DNA of 51,864 bases from Flavobacteriales bacterium UBA720 (GTDB taxonomy: Bacteria > Bacteroidota > Bacteroidia > Flavobacteriales > Weeksellaceae). The notes beneath the pieces are model-generated. The model had not been told where the DNA came from. It saw only the letters and a list, made by a program, of their open reading frames with translations, and did no database searches. Positions 1 to 8,519 of this stretch are shown here, piece by piece; within the stretch, counting starts at the first letter, position 1, and each line of letters starts with the position of its first letter. Both the position numbers and the translations under genes were made by a program. Location: NCBI GenBank assembly GCA_002297505.1, contig DBLQ01000023.1, positions 25,875-77,738 on the forward strand. Reading direction: 5' to 3'.

Positions 1-1038
1 TATGATTACATCATTCTCCACACCAATCCCAATGACGCTATTCCGCTCCTGGCATTGTCGGATGAAAATATAAAAACGCCGGTTCTATTGCTCAACCACG
101 CCGACCATACTTTCTGGTTGGGAGCTGCAATCACTGACATTCTGATTCAGATACGCGAATCCAACATCAGCCTTGATAAGCAAAGGAGAAATATTGATGA
201 TCAGTCGGTCTTGCCAATACCTCTGAAGTCTCCCGACTTTATCAAAAATTATGACGAGGATAATGATAAAAATCCTGTCAATATCCTGAGTACAGGAAGT
301 CTGTATAAATATACGCCCAATGAAAATTATAATTTTTACAAAGAGATTCTTGCCATTGCTGAAAAACATCTCAATGTCAAAATAAATATCGTTGGCGTAG
401 ATAAAAATTCGGCTCTTGCCAAACAATATCAGCATTCTCGAATCGAATACCTGGGCGTTTTAAATTCCGAAGAATTAAATGAGGTAGAAAATCAAATGGA
501 TATTTTTCTGGAAGGCTTTCCTCTGCCCTCATTTACCGCATTATTACAGGCTGCGCAAAAAAAAATTCCCTTTGTTCTGCATTATGATCCTTTGAGTTCC
601 CTGAAGCTTTTTAATGACAATAAAAATAACGGAATCATCTATCCTGAGAACAAACAAGAATGGAGAGATCTGGTCAGCAACCTGATAGAGGATTTCAGCT
701 TTCGTAAAGAAACTGCTGAAAAGCAGTATGATCTTGTAGAAAAATTATACTCGGAAAATGCGTGGAAAGGATTGCTGCATCAGATTTATCAAAATGCAGA
801 TTTTAAACAACACCGCATTGGCAATTTTACGAGCGATGATTATTACCATACAGAAAATGAAATGATGCTAAGTAAAATTGACAGTTTTATGATTTCTCAT
901 TTCAAGCACACAGAAAACCTGGGTTTTTTACAAAAAATAAAATTATTGTCTCAGGTCTATCCAAAAAACAAAAATGTAAAATACGCATTATCCAAGACTC
1001 AGATTTTTAATTATATCTTTGAAAACAGATTATATTAA
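1..1038 (+). CDS. Glycosyltransferase, GT-B-like C-terminal part (5' truncated by window edge)
   Basis: The reading frame is open from base 1, so the true start lies outside the window; a TTG at 55 is not a credible start because the upstream 18 codons read as normal protein. The visible 345 residues look like the second Rossmann half of a GT-B glycosyltransferase: a strand and loop (NILSTGSLYKY), a middle segment predicting a sugar-nucleotide site, then a segment EGFPLPSFTALLQA that resembles the acidic and hydroxyl-rich nucleotide-binding region of GT4/GT41-like enzymes. It is followed after 32 bases by a GT2 gene on the same strand and belongs to the polysaccharide locus. Family assignment is inferred from pattern only; the acceptor and donor sugars cannot be read. 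Confidence 0.7.
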   Translation, partial: YDYIILHTNPNDAIPLLALSDENIKTPVLLLNHADHTFWLGAAITDILIQIRESNISLDKQRRNIDDQSVLPIPLKSPDFIKNYDEDNDKNPVNILSTGSLYKYTPNENYNFYKEILAIAEKHLNVKINIVGVDKNSALAKQYQHSRIEYLGVLNSEELNEVENQMDIFLEGFPLPSFTALLQAAQKKIPFVLHYDPLSSLKLFNDNKNNGIIYPENKQEWRDLVSNLIEDFSFRKETAEKQYDLVEKLYSENAWKGLLHQIYQNADFKQHRIGNFTSDDYYHTENEMMLSKIDSFMISHFKHTENLGFLQKIKLLSQVYPKNKNVKYALSKTQIFNYIFENRLY

Positions 1039-1070
1039 CAGTCCACGCAACAAATTTCCTTACACTAAAA

Positions 1071-2003
1071 ATGAATAGTAATCCTCTGGTAGCGGTTTTT
1101 ATGATTTCTTATAATCAGCAGGATTATATTATTGAAGCTCTGTCCAGCATTCTTGATCAAGAGACTACTTTTGATTACCACATCTTTCTATCCGACGATG
1201 CGTCCACGGACAACACGCAGGCATTCGTTGATAATTATTTGGAAAACCATCCCAAGCGAGAGAATGTAACATTCATAAAGCAGGCAAAAAATCTGGGTTG
1301 GATGCCCAATTTCATTTTCACCCTGCAAAAATGCCAGGAATCCGGTGCAAAATATATTGCGATGTGCGAAGGCGACGATTTCTGGACCAATCCGAACAAA
1401 CTGCAAAAACAAATTGATCTTCTGGAGCAAAACCCAGATGTGAGCTTGACCTGTCATCAATATAAAGAATTGTACAACGATGGTTCCACCACAGATTGCC
1501 CATACTTCCGAAAGGACTTCTTTCAGGGTAAAAGCAGCTTTAGGTTCTCTCAAAAAGATTTCGAAGAATTTATGAGAATCCAGACGATGACTATTGTTTT
1601 CCGTAGCTCTGCTTTGGATTTGAGTCTGCTGGCGCAATATGATTTTTATTGTGACACTCATATCAAACATCATATTTTGGATCATGGATCAGGTCTGTAC
1701 ACCAATGATTTTGATGCCATTTACAGGATCCATGGCAATAATGTTTTTATGTCTCTTGATCACCGGAAAAAAATTAAGTTTACGTATGATGTTTATAAAG
1801 ACCTGATAGATAAAAATCAGTCGGAAGGTTATCGAAATTTGCTTAACCATGCGATGAGACAGCGCATTGAAAATGAACTGCGAACTAAAAAATTCAACAT
1901 TTCCGACTCATATTATTTGAAGCTTCTGATGCAGCAGCTGAAGGACACAAAGTCTATAGGTCCGCTTCTCAAAAATTTATGGAAAGGCCTAACTAATATC
2001 TAA
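1071..2003 (+). CDS. Glycosyltransferase family 2
   Basis: A 310-residue GT-A fold glycosyltransferase, expected to transfer a sugar from a nucleotide donor during polysaccharide assembly at the cytoplasmic face of the membrane. The N-terminal strand leads into ISYNQQDYI (residues 13-20), the nucleotide-binding SDDASTDNT lies at 41-49, and the metal-binding EGDDFW lies at 100-105, all in the order known for GT2. There is no predicted membrane segment. The next gene follows after 8 bases, so the two are probably cotranscribed. Specificity unknown. Confidence 0.9.
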   Translation: MNSNPLVAVFMISYNQQDYIIEALSSILDQETTFDYHIFLSDDASTDNTQAFVDNYLENHPKRENVTFIKQAKNLGWMPNFIFTLQKCQESGAKYIAMCEGDDFWTNPNKLQKQIDLLEQNPDVSLTCHQYKELYNDGSTTDCPYFRKDFFQGKSSFRFSQKDFEEFMRIQTMTIVFRSSALDLSLLAQYDFYCDTHIKHHILDHGSGLYTNDFDAIYRIHGNNVFMSLDHRKKIKFTYDVYKDLIDKNQSEGYRNLLNHAMRQRIENELRTKKFNISDSYYLKLLMQQLKDTKSIGPLLKNLWKGLTNI

Positions 2004-2011
2004 AGCACTCT

Positions 2012-2794
2012 ATGATCCCCAAAAAAATACATTACTGCTGGTTCGGTGGCAATCCAAAGCCGCAATCTTTCTACATCTGCCTGGAGAGCTGGAAAAAAAA
2101 CTTGCCGGATTACGAAATTATTGAATGGAACGAGTCCAATTTCGATATCAACTGCTGCGAATATGTACGCCTGGCTGCCGAAAGTAAAAAGTGGGCCTTC
2201 GTGTCGGATTATGCCCGCGCCCTGGCGTTGTTTGAGCAGGGCGGCATATACATGGACATTGACGTAGAAGTTAAGTTTTCGCTGGACGAATTTCTCATCC
2301 ACCGCGCATTTTCCGGTTTCGAGATCAAAGGTTCGCCTTTCACTGCGCTTTGGGCTACGGAAGAAGGTCATCCCTGGCCAAGGAAAGTTCTGGATTTTTA
2401 CCATGAGAAAACCGATTTTAACCTGACAACCAATACGGTCTTCGTGTCGGATCTTTTGGTGAAAGAATATGGTGTGAATCCGGAAAAAGATGAATATCAG
2501 GAGCTGGCAGACGGCATTGTGATCTATCCTTCTACTTACTTCTGCCTGGATCTTCCCAGGAATTACGCAGCGCATCACTTTGTGGGCACGTGGCACGAGC
2601 GCGATACGCCGAATCCATTCAAAGACTTCGTCCATGCTTACCATCATCTTCAGAATGTGGCAGCTATCAAAAATGGAAAAAAAGAAATTCATAATGCCGT
2701 TAATAATCTCAAGATCATTTCTGCAGACGACATTCTCAATCAGTTTCCATTGAAAATGCTCGTAAAGCATATCTGGAAGCGCCTGAAATCCTAA
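2012..2794 (+). CDS. Glycosyltransferase, GT32 / OCH1-like
   Basis: A 260-residue protein beginning MIPKKIHYCWFGG, the usual start of GT32 (OCH1-like, DXD-containing) sugar transferases of capsule and O-antigen loci. The stretch SDYARALALFEQGGIYMDID (residues 65-84) contains the conserved SDYAR and the metal-binding DXD (D82, D84). Such enzymes add a hexose or HexNAc to a growing lipid-linked oligosaccharide. It is packed 8 bases behind a GT2 gene. Its base composition is richer in G+C than the first gene in the window. Acceptor and donor unknown. Confidence 0.88.
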   Translation: MIPKKIHYCWFGGNPKPQSFYICLESWKKNLPDYEIIEWNESNFDINCCEYVRLAAESKKWAFVSDYARALALFEQGGIYMDIDVEVKFSLDEFLIHRAFSGFEIKGSPFTALWATEEGHPWPRKVLDFYHEKTDFNLTTNTVFVSDLLVKEYGVNPEKDEYQELADGIVIYPSTYFCLDLPRNYAAHHFVGTWHERDTPNPFKDFVHAYHHLQNVAAIKNGKKEIHNAVNNLKIISADDILNQFPLKMLVKHIWKRLKS

Positions 2795-2801
2795 TAATCA
2801 T

Positions 2802-2809
2802 TACTTTTG
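2802..2809 (+). promoter_or_regulatory. Candidate -7 element upstream of wecB
   Basis: TACTTTTG matches the Bacteroidota -7 consensus TAnnTTTG and lies 15 bases before the wecB start at 2824. No clear TTG -33 element is at the usual distance, so this is a partial match. It could start an internal transcript for the sugar-nucleotide genes. Confidence 0.35.
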
Positions 2810-2823
2810 CATAAAACAGTTGG

Positions 2824-3903
2824 ATGGCATCAAAAATAGCCCTGGTCTATGGCACAAGACCCGAATTTTTAAAGATTTTCCCGGTAATCCACCAGTTCCG
2901 TAAAGAAAACCAGGAGATTTTTTTGGTCAATACCGGACAGCATGACGATCTGCTGACCAAGATGGAGCTGAGTTTCGGTGTTGTTCCGGATGCGCGTCTC
3001 TCATCGCAATCGCTGGATTTTACCAACTCGAATCTGCTGGCCAAGCTGATCAATGGTTTGTCTGATCTTATCCACACAGAAAATATCGACAAAATTGTAG
3101 CTCAGGGCGACACGTTCACTGTTTTGGCATCTTCTGTCGTTGCCTTTATGGAACGCAAAACCTTTTACCATATCGAGGCCGGACTGCGGACGTCTGACAT
3201 CCAGCTGCCCTTCCCGGAAGAATATAACAGGCGCGTGGTTTCGTTGGGATCGGACATCAATTTTGCACCCACAGCATTAGCTCAGCAAAACTTACTCGCG
3301 GAAGGCATTCCGGTTTCTAAAGTGGAACTGACTGGTAATACGATCGTGGACATGATCCATTACATCCTGGAAAAGGAGCATATTGCCGTCGAGTATCAGG
3401 ACAAAGTCTTCATCACAGCTCACAGAAGAGAAAATATCGGAAAACCTCTGCAGGACATTGCTCAATCCATCGGAGATCTTGCATGGCAATATCCTCATGT
3501 GACTTTTGAATGGGCATTGCATCCCAACCCTAATACCCGGAAGATTATTTTCGACACCTTCACGGCCGGAAAACCTGATAACATCCATTTTCTGGAGCCT
3601 CTTGCATATGTAGAAACGATCAAGAAGATGGCCGCTGCCAGGCTTATTATTTCCGACTCCGGAGGTATCCAGGAAGAGGCACCAAGTCTCAGAAAACGCG
3701 TGCTGATCTTGAGGAATGAGACCGAACGTCCGGAGGTGGTTCATTGCAACTGCGGAATTCTGGTAGGCAGTGATCCCGAAAAAATCAAAACAACATTTGA
3801 CCAGATCTGGAATGACCCGAAATCCTACGTCTTCCAAACCGAAAATAATCCTTTTGGCGATGGAAGCGCGGCGGAAAGAATTGTAAAAACCATTTTGAGA
3901 TGA
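2824..3903 (+). CDS. wecB: UDP-N-acetylglucosamine 2-epimerase, non-hydrolysing
   Basis: Interconverts UDP-GlcNAc and UDP-ManNAc in the cytoplasm. The 359-residue length is normal for the family. Visible motifs in order are GTRPEFLK (10-17), NTGQHDD (36-42), QGDT (94-97), HIEAGLRT (116-123), TAHRREN (198-204), SDSGGIQEEAP (277-287) and RNETERPE (297-304), which form the UDP-sugar site. The gene overlaps the next by 4 bases (ATGA). UDP-ManNAc could be used directly, or the protein could act in an FnlC-like step with the reductase-like protein encoded next; the locus does not settle which. Confidence 0.92.
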   Translation: MASKIALVYGTRPEFLKIFPVIHQFRKENQEIFLVNTGQHDDLLTKMELSFGVVPDARLSSQSLDFTNSNLLAKLINGLSDLIHTENIDKIVAQGDTFTVLASSVVAFMERKTFYHIEAGLRTSDIQLPFPEEYNRRVVSLGSDINFAPTALAQQNLLAEGIPVSKVELTGNTIVDMIHYILEKEHIAVEYQDKVFITAHRRENIGKPLQDIAQSIGDLAWQYPHVTFEWALHPNPNTRKIIFDTFTAGKPDNIHFLEPLAYVETIKKMAAARLIISDSGGIQEEAPSLRKRVLILRNETERPEVVHCNCGILVGSDPEKIKTTFDQIWNDPKSYVFQTENNPFGDGSAAERIVKTILR

Positions 3904-4580
3904 TTGTAGGAAAGGGATTGATTGCTTCATTATTTACAGATAGTGACCGTGAGGATGTCGTACTTTTCGCATCGGGCGTATCAAACTCTTTGGAAACCCG
4001 CGAGAGCGAATTTCTGCGTGAGGAAAATCTGATCTTGGATACAATCGCCGAAAATCCCGGCAAAATATTCATTTATTTCTCCACCTGCAGCATTTACGAT
4101 TCCTCAAAAACCGGCAGCGATTACGTGCTTCACAAGCTAAAAATGGAACAGCTGATCAAGAACCGATGCTCCAAATATCTGATTCTGAGAGTCAGCAACG
4201 CCGTAGGGAAAGGGGGTAATCCTAACCTTCTGATGAATTACCTGATCCGCTCCGTCAAAAATAACGAGACCATCAACGTCCATACAAAAGCGACCAGAAA
4301 TCTGATTGATGCTGAGGATATTCTGAACATAACACTTCATTTGATTGACGAGAAAAACCTTAACAAAATTATCAACGTGGCCTATGTATATAACTATGCC
4401 ATCATCGAAATTTTGGAGATTATAGAGCAGTTTTACAATCAGAAACTGGATCTTAATCTCATCAAGAGCGGATCCGGATACAACATCGATGTACCCGACA
4501 TAGAAAGTTATTTTAAAATTAACAGATTGACAGATAAAGAATCTTATCTTTGCAAAATATTAAAAAAATATTACAGCTAA
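3900..4580 (+). CDS. NAD-dependent epimerase/dehydratase-like protein (short)
   Basis: A 226-residue extended-SDR-like protein. The start ATG overlaps the wecB stop by 4 bases, indicating translational coupling. The N-terminus carries a compact nucleotide-binding glycine pattern (GKGLIAS, residues 4-10). The catalytic-type STCSIYD lies at 61-67 and a YxxxK pair at Y75/K79. It is about 80-100 residues shorter than typical sugar epimerases or reductases, with the region between the first glycine motif and the STCS strand much reduced. It may be a nucleotide-sugar 4-ketoreductase working with WecB, but the reaction is not readable from sequence. Confidence 0.75.
   Translation: MIVGKGLIASLFTDSDREDVVLFASGVSNSLETRESEFLREENLILDTIAENPGKIFIYFSTCSIYDSSKTGSDYVLHKLKMEQLIKNRCSKYLILRVSNAVGKGGNPNLLMNYLIRSVKNNETINVHTKATRNLIDAEDILNITLHLIDEKNLNKIINVAYVYNYAIIEILEIIEQFYNQKLDLNLIKSGSGYNIDVPDIESYFKINRLTDKESYLCKILKKYYS
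4545..4552 (+). promoter_or_regulatory. Candidate internal -7 element upstream of the C4-epimerase gene
   Basis: TATCTTTG, followed by C, matches TAnnTTTG exactly and lies inside the last codons of the preceding gene, 33 bases before the start at 4585. A TTG at 4527-4529 is upstream with a 15-base spacer, shorter than the usual 17-23. It would allow the tviC/tviB-like pair to be transcribed on its own. Confidence 0.4.
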
Positions 4581-4584
4581 TTGT

Positions 4585-5580
4585 ATGTACGATTTCAAAG
4601 AAAAACTGACCGGTAAAAATATTCTGGTTACCGGCGGCGCAGGATTTATCGGATCTAATTTGTGCGAAGAACTCTTGAGACTAGGTGCTCATGTGACTTG
4701 TCTAGATAATTTCTCCACAGGATTCCGGGAAAATCTTTCTATTATGGCTGATAATCCTAATTTTACATTACTGGAAGGTGACATCCGGAATCTGGAAGAC
4801 TGCAAAAAGGCGTGTGAAAACAAGGACTTTGTGTTGCACGAGGCAGCACTGGGCTCTGTTCCAAGATCAATCAATGATCCCATTACGAGTAATGATGTAA
4901 ATGTTGGAGGTTTTCTCAATATGCTGGTGGCAGCCAGGGATGCCAATGTCAAGAGATTCGTGTATGCCGCAAGTTCTTCTACCTACGGTGATTCTGAATC
5001 ATTACCAAAAATCGAGGACAAGATCGGTAAACCGCTTTCTCCTTATGCGATCACCAAGTTTGTCAATGAATTGTATGCTGATGTCTTCAAACGAACGTAT
5101 GATTTCGACACCATCGGCTTGAGATATTTTAACGTTTTCGGTCGGAAACAAAACCCTAACGGTGCTTATGCCGCTGTGATCCCGAAATTCGTGATGCAGC
5201 TGATGAGCCACGAGAGCCCTGTAATCAACGGTGGTGGTGAGTACTCTAGAGATTTCACATATATAGACAATGTTATCCTTATGAATCTCCTCGCCCTGAC
5301 ATCTGATAATCCTTCCTCTCTGAACCAAGTTTACAATACTGCTTTTGGAGAAAGAACCACGCTCAATGATTTGGTAAATTATCTTAAAGAATATCTTTCC
5401 GAATTCGATCCGAAAATCGCAGAGATCCCGGTCATCTACGGCGATTATAGAAAAGGAGATGTTCCGCATTCACTGGCAAGCATAGACAAAGCAAAAAGCC
5501 TACTTAATTATAATCCCGGATTCTCCATGCAAAGTGGACTGAAAGAAGCAGTAAAATGGTATTGGAGTAATCTTAAATAA
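4585..5580 (+). CDS. tviC: UDP-GlcNAc C4-epimerase, TviC/WbpP-like
   Basis: An extended SDR sugar epimerase of 331 residues that should interconvert UDP-GlcNAc and UDP-GalNAc, or their uronic acids. GGAGFIG at 17-23 binds NAD. AASSSTYGD (128-136) and Y154/K158 (SPYAITK) form the catalytic triad. The segments ALGSVPRS (88-95) and RYFNVFGRKQNPNGAY (180-195) are those of the TviC/WbpP subgroup, which prefers N-acetylated substrates, rather than of GalE. It lies 4 bases before the dehydrogenase gene, the same pairing as tviB/tviC in Vi-antigen synthesis and wbpO/wbpP in Pseudomonas. Confidence 0.9.
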   Translation: MYDFKEKLTGKNILVTGGAGFIGSNLCEELLRLGAHVTCLDNFSTGFRENLSIMADNPNFTLLEGDIRNLEDCKKACENKDFVLHEAALGSVPRSINDPITSNDVNVGGFLNMLVAARDANVKRFVYAASSSTYGDSESLPKIEDKIGKPLSPYAITKFVNELYADVFKRTYDFDTIGLRYFNVFGRKQNPNGAYAAVIPKFVMQLMSHESPVINGGGEYSRDFTYIDNVILMNLLALTSDNPSSLNQVYNTAFGERTTLNDLVNYLKEYLSEFDPKIAEIPVIYGDYRKGDVPHSLASIDKAKSLLNYNPGFSMQSGLKEAVKWYWSNLK

Positions 5581-5584
5581 AGCT

Positions 5585-6871
5585 ATGAATCACAAAATTA
5601 CAATCATTGGTCTTGGTTACGTCGGATTACCGCTTGCAAGATTATTTTCTACAAAATTTCCAGTTATTGGATTTGACATCAACGAAAAAAGAATTGCTGA
5701 GCTGAATGCTGGAAAAGACAACACCTTGGAGGTGGAAGATGATCTTCTTCAATCTGCTTTGATTCAGCATAATCCAAAAGTTGGAGAAAAAGGCCTGTTC
5801 TGTTCCAACAAATTTGAAGATATTGCCGATTCCAACATCTACGTTGTTACAGTTCCTACACCTGTTGACAAAAATAACAGACCAGACCTCACTCCGCTCT
5901 ATAAAGCCAGTGAAACGGTTGCAAAAGTTCTGAAAAAAGGGGACATCGTGATCTATGAATCTACGGTATATCCCGGCGTTACAGAGGAAGAATGTGTTCC
6001 TGTATTGGAAAAAAATTCTGGTCTCAAATTCAATGTTGATTTCTTTGCGGGTTACTCTCCGGAGCGCATTAATCCTGGCGACAAGCTCCACACTGTTGAA
6101 AAAATCCTGAAAGTAACCGCAGGCTCTACACCGGAAATTGGAACCATCGTGGATGATCTTTATAGGTCCGTGATTGAGGCAGGAACACATCTTGCACCAA
6201 CCATTAAGGTGGCGGAAGCAGCAAAGGTTATAGAAAATTCTCAGAGAGACATTAACATTGCCTTTGTGAATGAACTTGCCAAAATCTTTAACCTAATGGG
6301 AATTGACACCCACGATGTATTGACCGCAGCAGGAACCAAATGGAATTTTCTACCGTTCAAACCCGGATTGGTGGGAGGACACTGTATCGGTGTGGATCCT
6401 TATTATTTGGCACAGAAGGCACAGGAGTTCGGCTATCATCCCGAAATCATTTTGGCCGGAAGACGAATGAACGATTCTATGGGACAGTATGTGGCCAGCG
6501 AAGCTGTAAAGCAAATGTTGAAAAAAGACATTAAAGTGAACGGCGCCGATGTATTGGTTCTAGGTTTTACCTTCAAGGAAAACTGTCCGGATGTGCGCAA
6601 TACAAAGGTTGTAGACGTCATCCGTAACCTGGAAGATTATGGGATCAACGTTTCCATCTACGATCCTTGGGCCAATCCTGATGAGGTAAAGCATGAGTAC
6701 GGACTGGAAACTTCTACTAAACAGCCTTTCAAAAAATATGATGCGATCGTACTGGCAGTTTCACATCAAGAATTTGAAAACCTGAACATCAAAAATCTTC
6801 TGTACGAAAACGGAATTATTTATGATGTGAAGGGAATCTTAGCTCAGACTGACGGCGTAAAAAGACTTTAA
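5585..6871 (+). CDS. tviB: UDP-GlcNAc/UDP-GalNAc C6-dehydrogenase, TviB/WbpO-like
   Basis: Oxidises C6 of a UDP-N-acetylhexosamine to the uronic acid with two NAD+. The 428-residue protein has GLGYVGLPLA (9-18) for NAD, VPTPVD (90-95), YESTVYPG (124-131), GYSPERINPGD (156-166), catalytic Lys214 and Asn218 in EAAKVIEN, and the nucleophile Cys267 in GGHCIGVDPYY. The whole length resembles Salmonella TviB more than UDP-glucose dehydrogenases. With the adjacent epimerase the expected product is UDP-GalNAcA. A convergent minus-strand gene begins directly after its stop. Confidence 0.92.
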   Translation: MNHKITIIGLGYVGLPLARLFSTKFPVIGFDINEKRIAELNAGKDNTLEVEDDLLQSALIQHNPKVGEKGLFCSNKFEDIADSNIYVVTVPTPVDKNNRPDLTPLYKASETVAKVLKKGDIVIYESTVYPGVTEEECVPVLEKNSGLKFNVDFFAGYSPERINPGDKLHTVEKILKVTAGSTPEIGTIVDDLYRSVIEAGTHLAPTIKVAEAAKVIENSQRDINIAFVNELAKIFNLMGIDTHDVLTAAGTKWNFLPFKPGLVGGHCIGVDPYYLAQKAQEFGYHPEIILAGRRMNDSMGQYVASEAVKQMLKKDIKVNGADVLVLGFTFKENCPDVRNTKVVDVIRNLEDYGINVSIYDPWANPDEVKHEYGLETSTKQPFKKYDAIVLAVSHQEFENLNIKNLLYENGIIYDVKGILAQTDGVKRL

Positions 6872-7867
6872 CTAACGGTCAAATCTCCATCGGAAGAATT
6901 TGTACCCCATCCATAAAGGCAGGCGATGAAATAAGTCCTGCTTTTTTAGTTTTGCCGAATAGTCAGAGGAAAGATAATTAGCGAAACTCAATCCAGATAA
7001 TTGATTATAAGCTTTGTAACTTCTTTTCCAGAGCTCTTCGTTTTGTTGAGCTTTCCAATTCATTCCTAATGTTGAAGCCTTAAAATCAATTAAATTTTCT
7101 AGAATTAGTTTTTTGTTATAGGGATTTTTCTCTTCTAGAAACGCTCGGTTCATATATTCTGCAATCGTGATCCAATTTTCAAAATGCCTTTCTCCACGAT
7201 TATGGATGATGGAAGCACCGTGGAAATAATACAAGTAAGTATCTTCCCGGAGGAAAGCAATTTTCTCAAATTTCAGCATACTTTGGAAACTCCACAACAC
7301 ATCTTGAGAGAAAAGATCTTTCACGAAATAAAGTTTGTGCTCCATTAGAAAATCCATTCTCACAAGCTTGTCACAAGCCATCACAGGGTATTTCCCTTTC
7401 ACAAAACTCCAGACTATATTTTTACTTCCTTCGATGATGTCTTTTTCAGATGTAATCGGAAAATAATTGCGTCTCCAATTTTCCTCTTCATTGATGCAAA
7501 CGCTTTGTCCTAAAACCATTTCTGCTTTGGTTTCTTCGGCTAATTTCATCAAATGATCAATCGCGTAATCTGTGATTTCATCATCGCTGTCCAAAAAGTA
7601 GATGTATTTTCCTTTTGCTAGATCCATTCCGGCATTTCTTGCCATAGAAAGTCCTTGGTTAAAAGGCTGATTGATGATTTTAAAATTAAAATCCGGATGT
7701 TTTGCAATGAAATCTTCAGCTACTTCCATAGAAGAATCTGGCGTAACATCATTTACCAAAATACATTCGATGTTTTTATAAGACTGATTGACAACTGATT
7801 GCAAACATCTCACAATGAATTTTTCTACTTTATAAACAGGAATTACAATGCTTACCAATGGATTCAT
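6872..7867 (-). CDS. Glycosyltransferase family 2
   Basis: A 331-residue GT2 enzyme with IVIPVYKVEKF near the N-terminus, NDVTPDSS at 39-46 and the metal-binding DSDD at 93-96. A C-terminal helical portion of about 200 residues is typical of capsule GT2 proteins. It is the only minus-strand gene in the first 11 kb and its stop abuts that of the dehydrogenase gene. Its sequence is markedly more AT-rich than the preceding genes. The neighbouring plus-strand acyltransferase gene starts 88 bases from its start codon, so the two are divergently transcribed. Confidence 0.88.
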   Translation of the reverse strand: MNPLVSIVIPVYKVEKFIVRCLQSVVNQSYKNIECILVNDVTPDSSMEVAEDFIAKHPDFNFKIINQPFNQGLSMARNAGMDLAKGKYIYFLDSDDEITDYAIDHLMKLAEETKAEMVLGQSVCINEEENWRRNYFPITSEKDIIEGSKNIVWSFVKGKYPVMACDKLVRMDFLMEHKLYFVKDLFSQDVLWSFQSMLKFEKIAFLREDTYLYYFHGASIIHNRGERHFENWITIAEYMNRAFLEEKNPYNKKLILENLIDFKASTLGMNWKAQQNEELWKRSYKAYNQLSGLSFANYLSSDYSAKLKKQDLFHRLPLWMGYKFFRWRFDR

Positions 7868-7895
7868 AAGAAAAATATTAAGTGCTAATTTTGCA

Positions 7896-7903
7896 CAAAA
7901 ATA
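7896..7903 (-). promoter_or_regulatory. Candidate -7 element for the minus-strand GT2 gene
   Basis: On the minus strand this reads TATTTTTG, matching TAnnTTTG, 29 bases before the start codon at 7867. No TTG was found at the expected -33 position, so support is partial. Confidence 0.35.
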
Positions 7904-7924
7904 TAGAAATAAACACTAAAATTC

Positions 7925-7932
7925 TATCTTTG
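7925..7932 (+). promoter_or_regulatory. Candidate -7 element for the acyltransferase gene
   Basis: TATCTTTG matches TAnnTTTG and lies 24 bases before the ATG at 7956. It faces away from the minus-strand promoter at 7896-7903. No -33 TTG was seen at 17-23 bases. Confidence 0.4.
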
Positions 7933-7955
7933 TAGTTAACGATCGAATATCACAA

Positions 7956-8519
7956 ATGAAATCTGCTTTAGGCTTTATCTTTTCTAAATTCAGGAACTTC
8001 GCAAAGGCTTGTATTAATCAGCATCAGAGAAGTCAATTCTTTACGTCGGGCAGCCGGATCCATCCGAGCTTCAGGCTGGGCTCTGACAATTTTTTAGACA
8101 TCACGCCGACGTCGACATTTGATATTGCAGAGAATGTAACACTCAATCAGTCGAATTTTATCACCGTCAAACCGAATGGCAAGCTCACGATCGGGAAGAA
8201 TACTTACATTACGCGAGCCACCATTTCCTGCCTGGGAGCAGTTACTATTGGCGAAAATTGCATCCTTGGGGAAGGCATGAAGATTTTTGACCACAACCAC
8301 CATTACACAAAAGAACCGTTCTCCGTTTCGAAAACCAAATTCAGCATTGGAAAAGTGAAGATTGGAAATAATGTTTGGACAGGCGCGAATGTGGTGATTC
8401 TAAAAGATGTAACGATTGGAAACAATGTGATTCTTGGAGCTGGATGTGTGATTCACAAAGATGTACCGGACAATTCCATCATTATCAATAAGCAAGACCA
8501 AATGAAAAAAATTTTATAG
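7956..8519 (+). CDS. Hexapeptide-repeat acyltransferase (left-handed beta-helix)
   Basis: A 187-residue protein of the LbetaH acyltransferase superfamily (maltose/serine/NodL O-acetyltransferase type), probably acetylating a sugar hydroxyl with acetyl-CoA. Repeats of the [LIV]GxxxX kind run from about 60 to 165, for example VTIGENCILGEG (96-107) and VTIGNNVILGAG (152-163). The usual catalytic histidine loop is DHNHHY (112-117). The C-terminal coil after DVPDNS (169-174) is also standard. The stop codon is followed directly by the ATG of the next gene, so translation is likely coupled. Confidence 0.85.
   Translation: MKSALGFIFSKFRNFAKACINQHQRSQFFTSGSRIHPSFRLGSDNFLDITPTSTFDIAENVTLNQSNFITVKPNGKLTIGKNTYITRATISCLGAVTIGENCILGEGMKIFDHNHHYTKEPFSVSKTKFSIGKVKIGNNVWTGANVVILKDVTIGNNVILGAGCVIHKDVPDNSIIINKQDQMKKIL

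Noticed and set aside
2000..2770. Minus-strand open frame opposite the GT32-like gene
   Set aside because: Shadow of a clear GT32-like gene with intact SDYAR and DXD.
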